Shown here: piece by piece, positions 1 to 8,046 of the stretch
Position numbering within the stretch: the first letter of the stretch is position 1
How the letters are laid out: each line of letters starts with the position of its first letter
Assembly: GCF_001723605.1 (NCBI RefSeq)
Contig: NZ_CP017111.1
Location: 620,001-684,000 of the forward strand
DNA from: Sulfurospirillum halorespirans DSM 13726
Lineage (GTDB): Bacteria > Campylobacterota > Campylobacteria > Campylobacterales > Sulfurospirillaceae
Length of the DNA stretch: 64,000 nucleotides
Direction: 5' to 3'
Notes under the pieces: generated by a model
What the model saw: only the letters and a program-made list of their open reading frames with translations
What the model was told of the DNA's origin: nothing
The model's database searches: none
Program-made: the position numbers and the translations under genes

Positions 1-1227
1 TTCGTGGTCTTCTTCTTTGAAGTTGAGCACACTATGTCGTATGAATTTACCGCTGTTTCGGTTCTGATAGACCATATCTTCGATAGGGTAAACCTCGGAG
101 ATACTTGGAACGAGCATGTGGCATGAGTAAAAGTCTAAGTAGGTGTATTCACGCAGGTAAATCTCTTTGCCCATTGATTTGACGATGTCGCACAAAAAGG
201 CGTACTCCACTTCACTTCCTTCGCCCTTATACTTCCATGGCGCATACTCAAAACTTTTGGTTGCGCTTAAAAAAGGAAAGCCTATTTTTCCGTTGGAGTC
301 GATAAAGTGCGCTTCAAGGTTGAAGCTATCGCCCACGATGCTCATATCAAACGTTGGCATCTCAAACGCGTCAAGATTTTCAAGCCCTCGTCCTTGCATC
401 AGTTCGCTCATGGTGCGCTCTAAACTGACCTCTAAAATCGGGTGTGCACCAAAGGAGACAAACAGCGTGCCATTGCGTGGATTGATCAGTGAGATGGCTG
501 TAACAGGGAACTTTCCACCCAAAGAGGCATCAAGCACTTCAACGATAAAGCCTGCTTTTCTAAGCTCCAGCAAATCCGCCTGAAGTTTAGGAAACGTAGC
601 GATGATGGACTCAGGGTATTTTGGAAGGGCGTAACCCTTTTGGATGATCTCAATTTTGGCATGACGCTCAAAGATCTCACTCAGCGCTTGCACTTTAGCT
701 TCATCAGGCGTGTTTCCACTCGCAAGTCCGTTGCTGACATAAAGATTGCTCAAAATGTTGAGGGGAATGTAAACCTCTTCTTTCCCAAAAAAGCTCTGAA
801 AGGGAAGCGCAACGATCTTGTCCAGATAGTCACTATTGAAGTCGACCAAGTCTTCGTGGCTCATTTCATGGGATGGATTATAGATTACATGTAAAGAGGG
901 ATTGAGGTACTCACCGCCAAATTCAAACACTTTTTGGTCAGGGTAATAGGCACGATTAGGAAGGTGAAAGTCGATAAAACAGTTATTGGTTTGAAGGCGT
1001 TCGATGTACTCGCCAAGCGCGCTCGCTTTAGAAGCAAGAGAAAGTGTGCCTTTGCCGTTAGAATAGATATGATTTGGCGCTTCGATAGAAGCTAAATTGA
1101 CCGAGTAGCAGTGTGTAAGGGGATGCTTCTCGGTTGCAAATTTCATGCCACAACCAAGGTCTTTTAAAATCGTTTCCATTTTTAAAATAGAAGCTTCAAG
1201 GGGTGCATTTTTTGAGAGAATATTCAT
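1..1227 (-). CDS. ycaO: YcaO-domain protein (3' part beyond the window)
   Basis: The first 409 codons are visible; the gene runs in frame off the left edge. ATG at 1227 follows an AAAGGAAT ribosome binding site. The N-terminal part has SNGKGT (residues 56-61) and ALGEYIERL (70-78), and further on ALSEIFERHAK, the ATP-binding signatures of the YcaO superfamily. The layout resembles E. coli YcaO (about 586 residues), which is linked to beta-methylthiolation of ribosomal protein S12; other YcaO proteins activate amide backbones with ATP. No peptide-modification cluster is visible beside it, so the housekeeping type is more likely than an azoline cyclodehydratase. A TTACATGTAA palindrome (885-894) lies inside the gene, read as Leu-His-Val. 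Confidence 0.85.
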   Translation of the reverse strand, partial: MNILSKNAPLEASILKMETILKDLGCGMKFATEKHPLTHCYSVNLASIEAPNHIYSNGKGTLSLASKASALGEYIERLQTNNCFIDFHLPNRAYYPDQKVFEFGGEYLNPSLHVIYNPSHEMSHEDLVDFNSDYLDKIVALPFQSFFGKEEVYIPLNILSNLYVSNGLASGNTPDEAKVQALSEIFERHAKIEIIQKGYALPKYPESIIATFPKLQADLLELRKAGFIVEVLDASLGGKFPVTAISLINPRNGTLFVSFGAHPILEVSLERTMSELMQGRGLENLDAFEMPTFDMSIVGDSFNLEAHFIDSNGKIGFPFLSATKSFEYAPWKYKGEGSEVEYAFLCDIVKSMGKEIYLREYTYLDFYSCHMLVPSISEVYPIEDMVYQNRNSGKFIRHSVLNFKEEDHE

Positions 1228-1403
1228 AATGTCATAATTCCTTTTGGGTGTAACGCGATATGGTAAAAATAGGTAGAAGTGAATAAATAGAGATGAGAGA
1301 AGTCTATTATAGCATTCTAGGTCTCTTTTAAAATTAAATGTTCGCAATGCCTCTCATACGAAGGGCAAAAGGCATCTGTTTTTTTTAATACACTGTGCGT
1401 GTT

Positions 1404-2006
1404 TTAGATGCCATAAGCTCTCATGAAAACATCAATAGCCCTTTTTGAAATAGCTTTTATCTCTGGTTCTGTTATCTGAGTTTTAACATTCATTAAAAAG
1501 GGCATCAGTGTTTCTGCTTCGAGCAGAGCCAAAAGATGTTGTGCCGCAACAAGAGGATCATTCATGTGCAGTTTATTTAATTGCATAGCCTCGTTTAAGC
1601 ATACCGCAATCATTTCATAGCTTCTTCTGGCACCTTTTGTATAGGTTATTTTTCCTAGTTCAGTTTTGCCTGATTCTGTAATCGCCAATTTTCGCACTTC
1701 TTTTAAAGAGTCTGAGTAGATAAAATTGAGAAATTTCTCACCAAAAGTGTATAACGATTTGGAAATATCATCGGTATAAGGATCAAGTGCTTTATGTACC
1801 ATCTGAAATTCAGCTTCAATGACTATTTGGAGTGTTTCCAAAAACAGCTCTTCTTTTGATTTAAAATAGTTGTAAAGGGTTGCTTTTGAGCCACCGAGTC
1901 TGTTTGAAATCTCAGACATAGATGTTTTATCAAAACCAAGCTCTATAAAAACTTGCGTTGCAACAGCAATAATGGCTTGTCTTTTTTCTTCAGTCTTTGT
2001 TTTCAT
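1404..2006 (-). CDS. TetR/AcrR-family repressor of the adjacent efflux operon
   Basis: A 200-residue protein with the TetR N-terminal DNA-binding domain: the helix-turn-helix reads TSMSEISNRLGGSKATLYNY around residues 28-47, followed by FKSKEELF. The C-terminal ligand-binding half is helical and resembles the TetR_C_7/AefR type. It is transcribed away from a NodT/HlyD/MFS efflux operon, the usual position of a local repressor that releases its operator when a toxic substrate binds. A 17-bp palindrome at 2067-2083 in the shared intergenic region is the probable operator. The ligand cannot be read from the sequence. Confidence 0.88.
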   Translation of the reverse strand: MKTKTEEKRQAIIAVATQVFIELGFDKTSMSEISNRLGGSKATLYNYFKSKEELFLETLQIVIEAEFQMVHKALDPYTDDISKSLYTFGEKFLNFIYSDSLKEVRKLAITESGKTELGKITYTKGARRSYEMIAVCLNEAMQLNKLHMNDPLVAAQHLLALLEAETLMPFLMNVKTQITEPEIKAISKRAIDVFMRAYGI

Positions 2007-2066
2007 GTTTTATTCTTTTATTTATTTAGCATATTTTAACCAAATTTCGTTACACTTTCATAAATG

Positions 2067-2083
2067 AACTGTACCGTACAGTT
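2067..2083. promoter_or_regulatory. Probable TetR operator palindrome
   Basis: AACTGTAC-C-GTACAGTT has two perfect 8-bp arms around a single central base. It sits between the divergent tetR and efflux genes and ends 23 bases before the preferred start of the outer membrane gene, where a bound repressor would block transcription. Confidence 0.7.
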
Positions 2084-2106
2084 TTATTATGAAAAAAGGG
2101 GAAATA

Positions 2107-3543
2107 ATGTTTCAATACTGGAAATATTACTCAATGGGATTTCTAATTGCAGTTGGTTTTAGTGGGTGCACCAATTTTTTATCCAATGAGGCGGCACTTA
2201 AACCAAAGCCGATTGATGCATATTTGACATCAAAAACATTTGAAACCACGCAGTCTCATTGGCCTAGCGAGTTTTGGTGGAGGTCTTATCAGGATGAACA
2301 GCTCAATACTTTGATAGAAAGAGGTTTGGAAAATTCACCTGATATTGCCATCGTCTCTGCGAGAATAAAACAAGCAAGTGCCTATACACAAGGATCTAAA
2401 TCACAGTTACTTCCGCAGGTTGGCACCAATGCAAGTGTATCGAGTGAAAAGTTAAGCTACAACTATGTTACGCCACTATCCACGGTTCCTAAGAACTGGA
2501 ACGATTATGGACAAGCAAGTCTGAGCATGAACTGGGAAATTGATTTTTGGGGTAAAAATAGAGCGGCATTAGCCGCTGCAACATCAGAATTTGAAGCAAT
2601 ACAAGCGGAAAAAAAACAAGCCGAACTTATATTAGCGAGTGCGATTGCAACCGCTTATTCACAACTGGCACAACTCTATGCACTTAGCGATACGGTTGAT
2701 GCCTCTCTCAAAATTAAACAAAATATTTTGGACCGTGTGGACGAGAAATATACGAAAGGGTTAGAAAATAAATCAGTCGTGAGCGATGCAAAAGCTAGAT
2801 ACATGAACACGTTTGGTGAATGGCAGGTCATCAATGAACAGATTGCCTTAACCAAAAATCAAATAGCCGCATTGTTGGGGGAAGGACCCGATAAAGGGCT
2901 TGAAATCAATCGACCGCGTATTAATGTAGACAATAAGTATGAATTACCCACGGAGCTTGCACTCAATTTACTAGGGCGCCGTCCTGATATTGTCTCCGCA
3001 AAATTACAAGTTGAAGCGAAAGAATCAAAAATAAAACAGAAAAAAGCTGCGTTTTATCCCAATATCAATCTTTCTGCAATGATTGGCGTTCAATCCTTAG
3101 GGATAGAAAATCTTACACAATCCGGCTCAGATATTGGAAGTGTAGGCCCTGCTGTGTATTTGCCAATTTTTACAGGTGGTCGTTTAGAGGCTGATTTAGA
3201 GGGCGCTGAAGCGAGTTATGAAGCAGCCGTAGCAAATTACAACCGCACGGTGGTTCATGCGCTACAAGATGTAGCAGATGTTGGCGTAAGTCAAAAAAGC
3301 CTTTCATCGCAAATCAAAACAGCCCAAGAGGGTGTTGATGCCGCACAGACGTCGTATGATGTGGCTAACAATCGTTATAAACAAGGGGTTTCTAATTATA
3401 TAGACGTTTTGTATGCAAGTGATAATTTGAATGCAACCCAAAAATATTTAGTAACGCTCAAAACAAAATCATTGATATTGGATATTGCCATGAAACGATC
3501 TCTTGGTGGTGGATATCTAATGGTCAATAACACTCATAACTAA
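2107..3543 (+). CDS. NodT-family outer membrane efflux lipoprotein (TolC-like)
   Basis: Outer membrane channel of a tripartite efflux pump; 478 residues from the ATG at 2107. I prefer this start to the ATG at 2089 because AAAAAAGGGGAAATA precedes it and because the upstream ATG almost touches the operator palindrome. The N-terminus is a signal peptide ending in GFSGC, a lipoprotein-type cleavage site although Phe at -3 is not ideal. The body has the two OEP repeats with typical phrases such as FWWRSYQDEQLNTLI and LLGRRPDIVSAKLQVEA. First gene of the operon, followed 14 bases after its stop by the membrane-fusion gene. Confidence 0.88.
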   Translation: MFQYWKYYSMGFLIAVGFSGCTNFLSNEAALKPKPIDAYLTSKTFETTQSHWPSEFWWRSYQDEQLNTLIERGLENSPDIAIVSARIKQASAYTQGSKSQLLPQVGTNASVSSEKLSYNYVTPLSTVPKNWNDYGQASLSMNWEIDFWGKNRAALAAATSEFEAIQAEKKQAELILASAIATAYSQLAQLYALSDTVDASLKIKQNILDRVDEKYTKGLENKSVVSDAKARYMNTFGEWQVINEQIALTKNQIAALLGEGPDKGLEINRPRINVDNKYELPTELALNLLGRRPDIVSAKLQVEAKESKIKQKKAAFYPNINLSAMIGVQSLGIENLTQSGSDIGSVGPAVYLPIFTGGRLEADLEGAEASYEAAVANYNRTVVHALQDVADVGVSQKSLSSQIKTAQEGVDAAQTSYDVANNRYKQGVSNYIDVLYASDNLNATQKYLVTLKTKSLILDIAMKRSLGGGYLMVNNTHN

Positions 3544-3557
3544 ATAAAGGAATCAAA

Positions 3558-4683
3558 ATGTCAGAACACGTTATAAATGAGACTCCCCATGCAAAGCGTA
3601 AAAAGATTCTCGTTGGATTTAGTGTATTCATAGCAGTTGTTGTCGCAGGAATCACTGTTTATTGGTTTGGTTACGGCTCACGATTTGTCAGTACAGACAA
3701 TGCGTATACTGCCGTTGAGATTGCACAAATTGCCCCTTCTACGGGGGGGTACAATTCGTGAAATTTTAGTCAATGATACCCAAAGTGTCAAAGTGGGTGA
3801 TGTACTGGTGAAAATTGACCAAGTCGATGCAAAAATTATACTTGAACAAGCAGAAGCTGACTTAGATCGTACGATTCGTACGGTTAAAGGGTATATTGCA
3901 AATGATGGCAATTTGAATGCCCAAATTTCAGCAAGAGAAGCAGATGAAAAACGCATAACAGCTCAGATGAGTGCCGCAAAAGCAGATTTAGAAAGAGCAA
4001 CGATTGATTTACAACGCAGAGAAGCATTGATTGCTTCAGGATCAGTTTCCGAAGATGAATTAACCCGTATGAAAAATGCGTATATAACCGCTAAATCCAA
4101 CTTTGAAGCACTGCAAGCAAGTGAATTAGGGGTTAAAGCCAATTTAAAAGCGGCGCTCTATTCAAAAGAGATCAATACCGCGCTTATTAGCGGAACAACG
4201 GAATCAAACCATCCTGAAATCAATGCTGCTCGTGCACGACTCGAACAAGCAAAAATTGATTTTGAGCGTACCGTTCTTAGATCGCCCATTGATGGCATTG
4301 TATCCAAAAGACAGGTTCAATTAGGACAGCACGTTCAACAAGGTACGTACCTTTTATCGGTTGTTCCTGTTGACCAAATACATGTCGATGCCAATTTTAA
4401 AGAAGCGCAACTTCAAAAAGTCAGAGTCGGACAAGCCGTAACATTATATGCCGATCTTTATGGTAAGCAGACCGTTTATCATGGTATTGTAGAGGGATTC
4501 TCTGGTGGAACAGGAGCCGCATTTGCTGCAATTCCTGCTCAAAATGCAACCGGCAATTGGATTAAAGTTGTCCAAAGAGTTCCTGTGCGAATTAAAATGG
4601 ATACAGATGAATTAAAAGCTAATCCTTTGAGGGTAGGATTATCGATGAATGTTGAAATCGATACCCGTACCCGTATAAACTAA
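3558..4683 (+). pseudogene. HlyD/EmrA-type membrane fusion protein, frameshifted at a G7 tract
   Basis: Periplasmic adaptor between the inner membrane exporter and the outer membrane channel. The first frame gives 67 residues (cytoplasmic tail, membrane segment at about 19-38, then RFVSTDNAYT, an EmrA-like phrase) and stops at 3761. The rest of the protein, beginning TIREILVNDTQSVKVGDVLV and covering the coiled-coil hairpin and beta-barrel domains, continues in another frame to 4683. The join falls on seven consecutive G at 3743-3749; with six G the reading frame is continuous. The total length (1126) is one base over a multiple of three. It may be a phase-variable switch in the off state, a true mutation or a sequencing error. 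Flanking genes are intact. Confidence 0.85.
3743..3749 (+). repeat. Homopolymeric G7 tract inside the hlyD-like gene
   Basis: Seven consecutive G after ACG. Loss of one G restores the reading frame of the membrane fusion protein. Poly-G tracts are the usual phase-variation sites in Campylobacterota, although those tracts are usually longer than seven. Confidence 0.8.
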
Positions 4684-4689
4684 GAATCG

Positions 4690-6228
4690 ATGATGTCAAC
4701 TCATAATGCGGAAATAAAGCCGTTAGAAGGCACTGCCTTAATGATTGCAGCATTTATGCTTTGTGCGGCAAATTTCGTTGCTGTACTCAATATGACCATT
4801 GCAAATGTTGCCGTACCAAATATTGCTGGAAATCTTGGTTCTACGATGAGTCAAGGCACATGGGTCATTACATCCTATGCCGTGGGAGAAGCGATAACGG
4901 TTCCTTTAACGGGATGGTTTGCAGCACGATTTGGGGCTGTGCGTGTTTTTGTTATTGCGATGATCATGTTTGGTGTTATGTCTGCTTTGTGTGGTATGTC
5001 TAATTCATTAGGCATGTTGGTGGTTGCCAGAGTTTTCCAAGGGTTTGCTGGTGGGCCTCTTATGCCATTATCTCAAACGTTGCTCATTAAGATTTTTCCA
5101 AAAGAGAAAGTCGGTGCCGCCATTGGAATGTGGTCTATGACAACATTAGTTGCACCCGTCGTAGGACCCATTTTAGGCGGCTATTTATGCGATGAATACA
5201 GTTGGAATTATGTTTTTTTGCTCAATGTTCCCATCGGACTTATTTGTGGTTTCTTTGCATGGAAATTGTTGAAACACTACACAGATGTTATCAGTAAAAA
5301 TCCAATTGATCGTATTGGGCTTGTCTTACTCATTGTTTGGGTGGCAGCATTTCAAATTATGCTGGATGAGGGGAAAGATTTGGATTGGTTTGCTTCCAAT
5401 AAAATTATTGCACTTGCTACCATTTCACTGATCTCTTTTTGTATCTTTATTATTTGGGAATGGTATGAAGAACATCCAATTGTAGATTTGAAAGTATTTA
5501 GGCATCGAGGGTTTTGGGTCAGTATTCTTACGATAAGTCTCGCGTTTGCAGCGTTTTTTGGGGTGAATGTATTAACACCCTTGTGGCTTCAAAATTTCAT
5601 GGGTTATACTGCCACTGATGCAGGTATTGCGACCTGCTGGATAGGGGTATCTGCATTATTAATCGCACCGATTGTCGCAAATGTTGCGGAGAAAATGGAT
5701 GCACGAAAATTGATATTTTTCGGAATTATCGTTATGGGGTTAGTGACACTATGGCGTAGCATCACAACAACAGAGATAGATTTTTGGTCGATTGCGCTAC
5801 CGCTTGCCATGATGGGTGTTGGTATGCCTTTTTTCTTTATACCAACAACGGGGTTAGCGCTTGGGAGTGTTGAAGAACGTGAAATGGATTCGGCTGCTGG
5901 ATTGATGAATTTTTTAAGAACACTATCAGGTGCATTTGCAACCTCTCTTGTTAATAGTTCGTGGAGTGATCTTATCACTATTAAGCATGCGCAATTAGTC
6001 GATATTTCAGATTCTGACAATAGCTTTCGAATGATGTTTGAGCAACAAAATACTCCTGTAGACGTAACCAATCAGATGATAGATTCTCTTATAACGAGTC
6101 AAGCCGTTATGCTAGCGACAAATGAAGTGATGCTGTATCTAGGGGTTGCTTTTATTTGCGCTGCATTTGCCATATGGCTTGCACCTAAACCTACACGATT
6201 TGTCGAAGCGGGCAAGGGTGGACATTAA
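4690..6228 (+). CDS. DHA2-family (EmrB/QacA) drug:H+ antiporter
   Basis: Inner membrane major facilitator protein of 512 residues with 14 predicted membrane segments, the number typical of DHA2. It opens with AAFMLCAANFVAVLNMTIAN, and shows the motif-A-like region GWFAARFG (about residues 76-83) and the motif-C-like region MTTLVAPVVGPILGG. It would pump substrates out together with the adaptor and NodT channel upstream. ATG at 4690 or 4693; only six bases separate it from the adaptor stop, so the genes are translated from one message. The substrate is unknown. If the adaptor is really broken, this pump can only export to the periplasm. Confidence 0.92.
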   Translation: MMSTHNAEIKPLEGTALMIAAFMLCAANFVAVLNMTIANVAVPNIAGNLGSTMSQGTWVITSYAVGEAITVPLTGWFAARFGAVRVFVIAMIMFGVMSALCGMSNSLGMLVVARVFQGFAGGPLMPLSQTLLIKIFPKEKVGAAIGMWSMTTLVAPVVGPILGGYLCDEYSWNYVFLLNVPIGLICGFFAWKLLKHYTDVISKNPIDRIGLVLLIVWVAAFQIMLDEGKDLDWFASNKIIALATISLISFCIFIIWEWYEEHPIVDLKVFRHRGFWVSILTISLAFAAFFGVNVLTPLWLQNFMGYTATDAGIATCWIGVSALLIAPIVANVAEKMDARKLIFFGIIVMGLVTLWRSITTTEIDFWSIALPLAMMGVGMPFFFIPTTGLALGSVEEREMDSAAGLMNFLRTLSGAFATSLVNSSWSDLITIKHAQLVDISDSDNSFRMMFEQQNTPVDVTNQMIDSLITSQAVMLATNEVMLYLGVAFICAAFAIWLAPKPTRFVEAGKGGH

Positions 6229-6267
6229 TAGACTTCTTGCAAAGCTCATTTTGCAAGAAAAAAAAGT

Positions 6268-6353
6268 ACCAAAGGTGTGTGGGCTTTCTGCCAAAGAAAA
6301 CGCAGTGTTAACGTAGTCTTTAGAGCTTTGCTTTAAAGACATGTAAAGAGCTC
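6268..6353 (+). repeat. Structured leader element, copy 1 (upstream of usp)
   Basis: Contains CAGTG, ACGTA and a 25-base hairpin at 6316-6340 whose arms GTCTTTAGAG and CTTTAAAGAC pair over 10 bp around a CTTTG loop, followed by ATGTAAAGAG. It ends about 20 bases before the usp start. The 85 bases upstream of the hairpin end match copy 2 (upstream of cinA, opposite strand) closely. A separate 10-bp-stem hairpin (6234-6259) precedes it, just after the MFS stop. Confidence 0.65.
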
Positions 6354-6373
6354 TAATAAAGAAAGGAGTTACA

Positions 6374-6820
6374 ATGTATAAAAAAATATTGGTACCAGTA
6401 GATGGGTCTGATTTATCAAAACAGGCTATCCAAAAAGCGGTTGCACTTGCAAAAGCGTTACATTCAGAATTGTACTTTTTACATGTAAAGCATATGGAAA
6501 ATTTATTTTATCATGGTATGGTAGGTGTTATTTTTGATCCAAATGCTAAAAAAATATATGAAGAAAAGATAGATGACCTTTGCCGCTCTTTTTTGGAGGA
6601 AGCAACAACGCTAGCACAATCTCATCACGTGAAATCCAAGCAATTGCTTGTTGAAAATAGCGAACCCTATCAAGCCATTATAGAGTATGCAACGTTAGAA
6701 AAATGTGATTTAATTTTTATGGCTTCACACGGGTATAACGAAATTGAAGGTTTGTTGCTAGGAAGTCAAACCAATAAAGTTTTGGTTCATTCTCTTATCC
6801 CTGTCTTGGTAAGTAAATAA
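6374..6820 (+). CDS. Universal stress protein, UspA family
   Basis: A cytoplasmic single-domain Usp of 148 residues. It begins YKKILVPVDGSDLSKQAI and ends with SHGYNEIEGLLLGSQTNKVL, the loop that binds ATP phosphates in ATP-binding family members; the first glycine of the usual G-x2-G-x9-GS pattern is Ala here, so ATP binding is uncertain. The ATG follows AAAGGAG. It follows the efflux operon but has its own structured leader. TTTACATGTAAA (6478-6489) lies within it, read as Leu-His-Val-Lys. Confidence 0.9.
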   Translation: MYKKILVPVDGSDLSKQAIQKAVALAKALHSELYFLHVKHMENLFYHGMVGVIFDPNAKKIYEEKIDDLCRSFLEEATTLAQSHHVKSKQLLVENSEPYQAIIEYATLEKCDLIFMASHGYNEIEGLLLGSQTNKVLVHSLIPVLVSK

Positions 6821-6934
6821 GTATGTGATTCTTTGTTACATAAAAATAGTTATGGTGTGTTTCGATGTAGGCTATGTAACAACTTGAGTAACATAAGAAG
6901 AAAATTTTAGATAGATTTTTAAAGGGGTATTTTC

Positions 6935-6979
6935 TTGACATCCCCATATTAGGGGATATTTGAATTGTACTAGACAGTT
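6935..6979 (+). promoter_or_regulatory. Promoter-like site with CCCC-N6-GGGG palindrome and degenerate TetR-type operator
   Basis: A perfect TTGACA (6935-6940) overlaps the start of ATCCCC-ATATTA-GGGGAT (6940-6957), which fills the spacer; a -10 at about 6958 (ATTTGA) would be weak. Just after it AATTGTACTAGACAGTT (6963-6979) matches 13 of 17 bases of the TetR operator at 2067-2083. No gene on the plus strand follows before 7443. The hairpin could instead help end the tmRNA transcript arriving from the other side. Confidence 0.3.
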
Positions 6980-6992
6980 TAAATTTCTCGAA

Positions 6993-7368
6993 TGGTGGAG
7001 CTGTGGGGGATTGAACCCCAGTCCAAAAATAGCCACCTATGACGTCTACATGCTTAGATATTGTTGATAGTGTTTAATTTTGCTTCGTACAACAATCAGA
7101 AAACTACGCAAAACGAGCCTTTAACTTCGCTGCATGTAAAGGCGTTCATGCAGTATATCTATCATAGCTATGATACTTCCCAATCCTCCTTAGATAGCAT
7201 TAAAGGGAGAAGCAGTCCTTATGTATTAAACTTATGCAGCTAGTGCGTAAGCAGGACGATAGTTACTGTTGTTAGCAGTTATTGATTGAAGGTTGTGTAA
7301 CGCAAGTCCTTCACTTCCGACATGCAGCCATAAGCTAAAACTACTCCTGTCGAAGCCATGTCAGCCCC
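6993..7368 (-). ncRNA. ssrA: Transfer-messenger RNA (tmRNA)
   Basis: Single-piece tmRNA of about 376 nt on the minus strand. The 5' end GGGGCUGACAUGGCUUCGAC pairs as acceptor stem with CAGCUCC before the encoded ACCA (6993-6996), and the T-arm GGGUUCAAUCCC is present. The tag frame reads ANNSNYRPAYALAA then UAA, starting from resume codon GCU, and has the usual LAA-type degradation end. It rescues stalled ribosomes with SmpB and marks the nascent peptide for proteolysis. Just outside the mature ends, UUUCUCGAA and UUCGAGAAA form a 9-bp inverted repeat that prolongs the acceptor stem in the precursor. A TGGTAAAAT extended -10 lies at 7382-7390. Confidence 0.97.
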
Positions 7369-7410
7369 ATTCGAGAAACGGATTTTACCATAATAAAGAG
7401 GAAACTTTGC

Positions 7411-7416
7411 TATAAT
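7411..7416 (+). promoter_or_regulatory. -10 element (TATAAT) of the lipoprotein gene
   Basis: TATAAT 26 bases upstream of the lipoprotein start, with no clear -35, as is common for sigma-70 promoters of Campylobacterota. It lies back to back with the tmRNA promoter. Confidence 0.55.
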
Positions 7417-7442
7417 CCGCAAAAATATAGAAGGATTTTGTT

Positions 7443-7961
7443 TTGAAAAGATTTTTATCGTATCTTTGTGTAGCACTTTTGGTCTTATTGATGCAAGGAT
7501 GCGCTTCTCGTACACCTCCCGCTTCAACGGTTACAACCTTTGCCAATGAAAAGCCAGATATTACCAACCCGAAACTTTCTAAGCTAGTTGGTAAAAACTA
7601 TATCAAGGGAATTGTTCGCTCTTTGAAACAAGAGGCAAATTCGCAATTATGGAATTATGAGATTGATGGTATTGATACAACCAATGGAAAATTACCTTAT
7701 GTGAACTTCAACCACAAAACAGTTCTTGCAAACGAGGGGGATCTCGTTTATGCTTCGTTTGATGGTATGCGTTTAACGGAGATGTTTGTGATCAAAGAGG
7801 GCTTTTACAAAGGTGGAAAACGTAATACCTACACACCGCCTGTTAAGAAAAAAAGCACCAGTACCAGTAAAAGTAAAAGCAGCGATGATGGTGGTGCAGG
7901 AAAACGTGACAAAGCGCACCAAGTGATAGGCGTTCCAAAAGAAGAGACCATTAAATTCTAA
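7443..7961 (+). CDS. Conserved lipoprotein of unknown function
   Basis: 172 residues. The signal peptide MKRFLSYLCVALLVLLMQGC ends in a lipobox (MQG-C20), so it is probably lipid-anchored in the periplasm or outer membrane. After the anchor is a compact region with beta-strand-like patterning (about residues 50-120) and then a low-complexity tail rich in Lys, Ser and Thr (about 138-155). I recognise no enzymatic motif. It stands alone between tmRNA and a convergent histidine kinase gene; ATG follows AAGGATTTTG. Confidence 0.75.
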   Translation: MKRFLSYLCVALLVLLMQGCASRTPPASTVTTFANEKPDITNPKLSKLVGKNYIKGIVRSLKQEANSQLWNYEIDGIDTTNGKLPYVNFNHKTVLANEGDLVYASFDGMRLTEMFVIKEGFYKGGKRNTYTPPVKKKSTSTSKSKSSDDGGAGKRDKAHQVIGVPKEETIKF

Positions 7962-8046
7962 AGGTTTACTTTTGTTAACCGATCGTTTACTTTGAGTTCC
8001 TATACTTCTCTTAGCGAATTTCATATTTTCTTCTGAAAGTGAAGAC

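Noticed and set aside
6993-7368. Open frames on both strands across the tmRNA
   Set aside because: They fall within a clear tmRNA with acceptor stem, tag frame and T-arm; the short frames are incidental.
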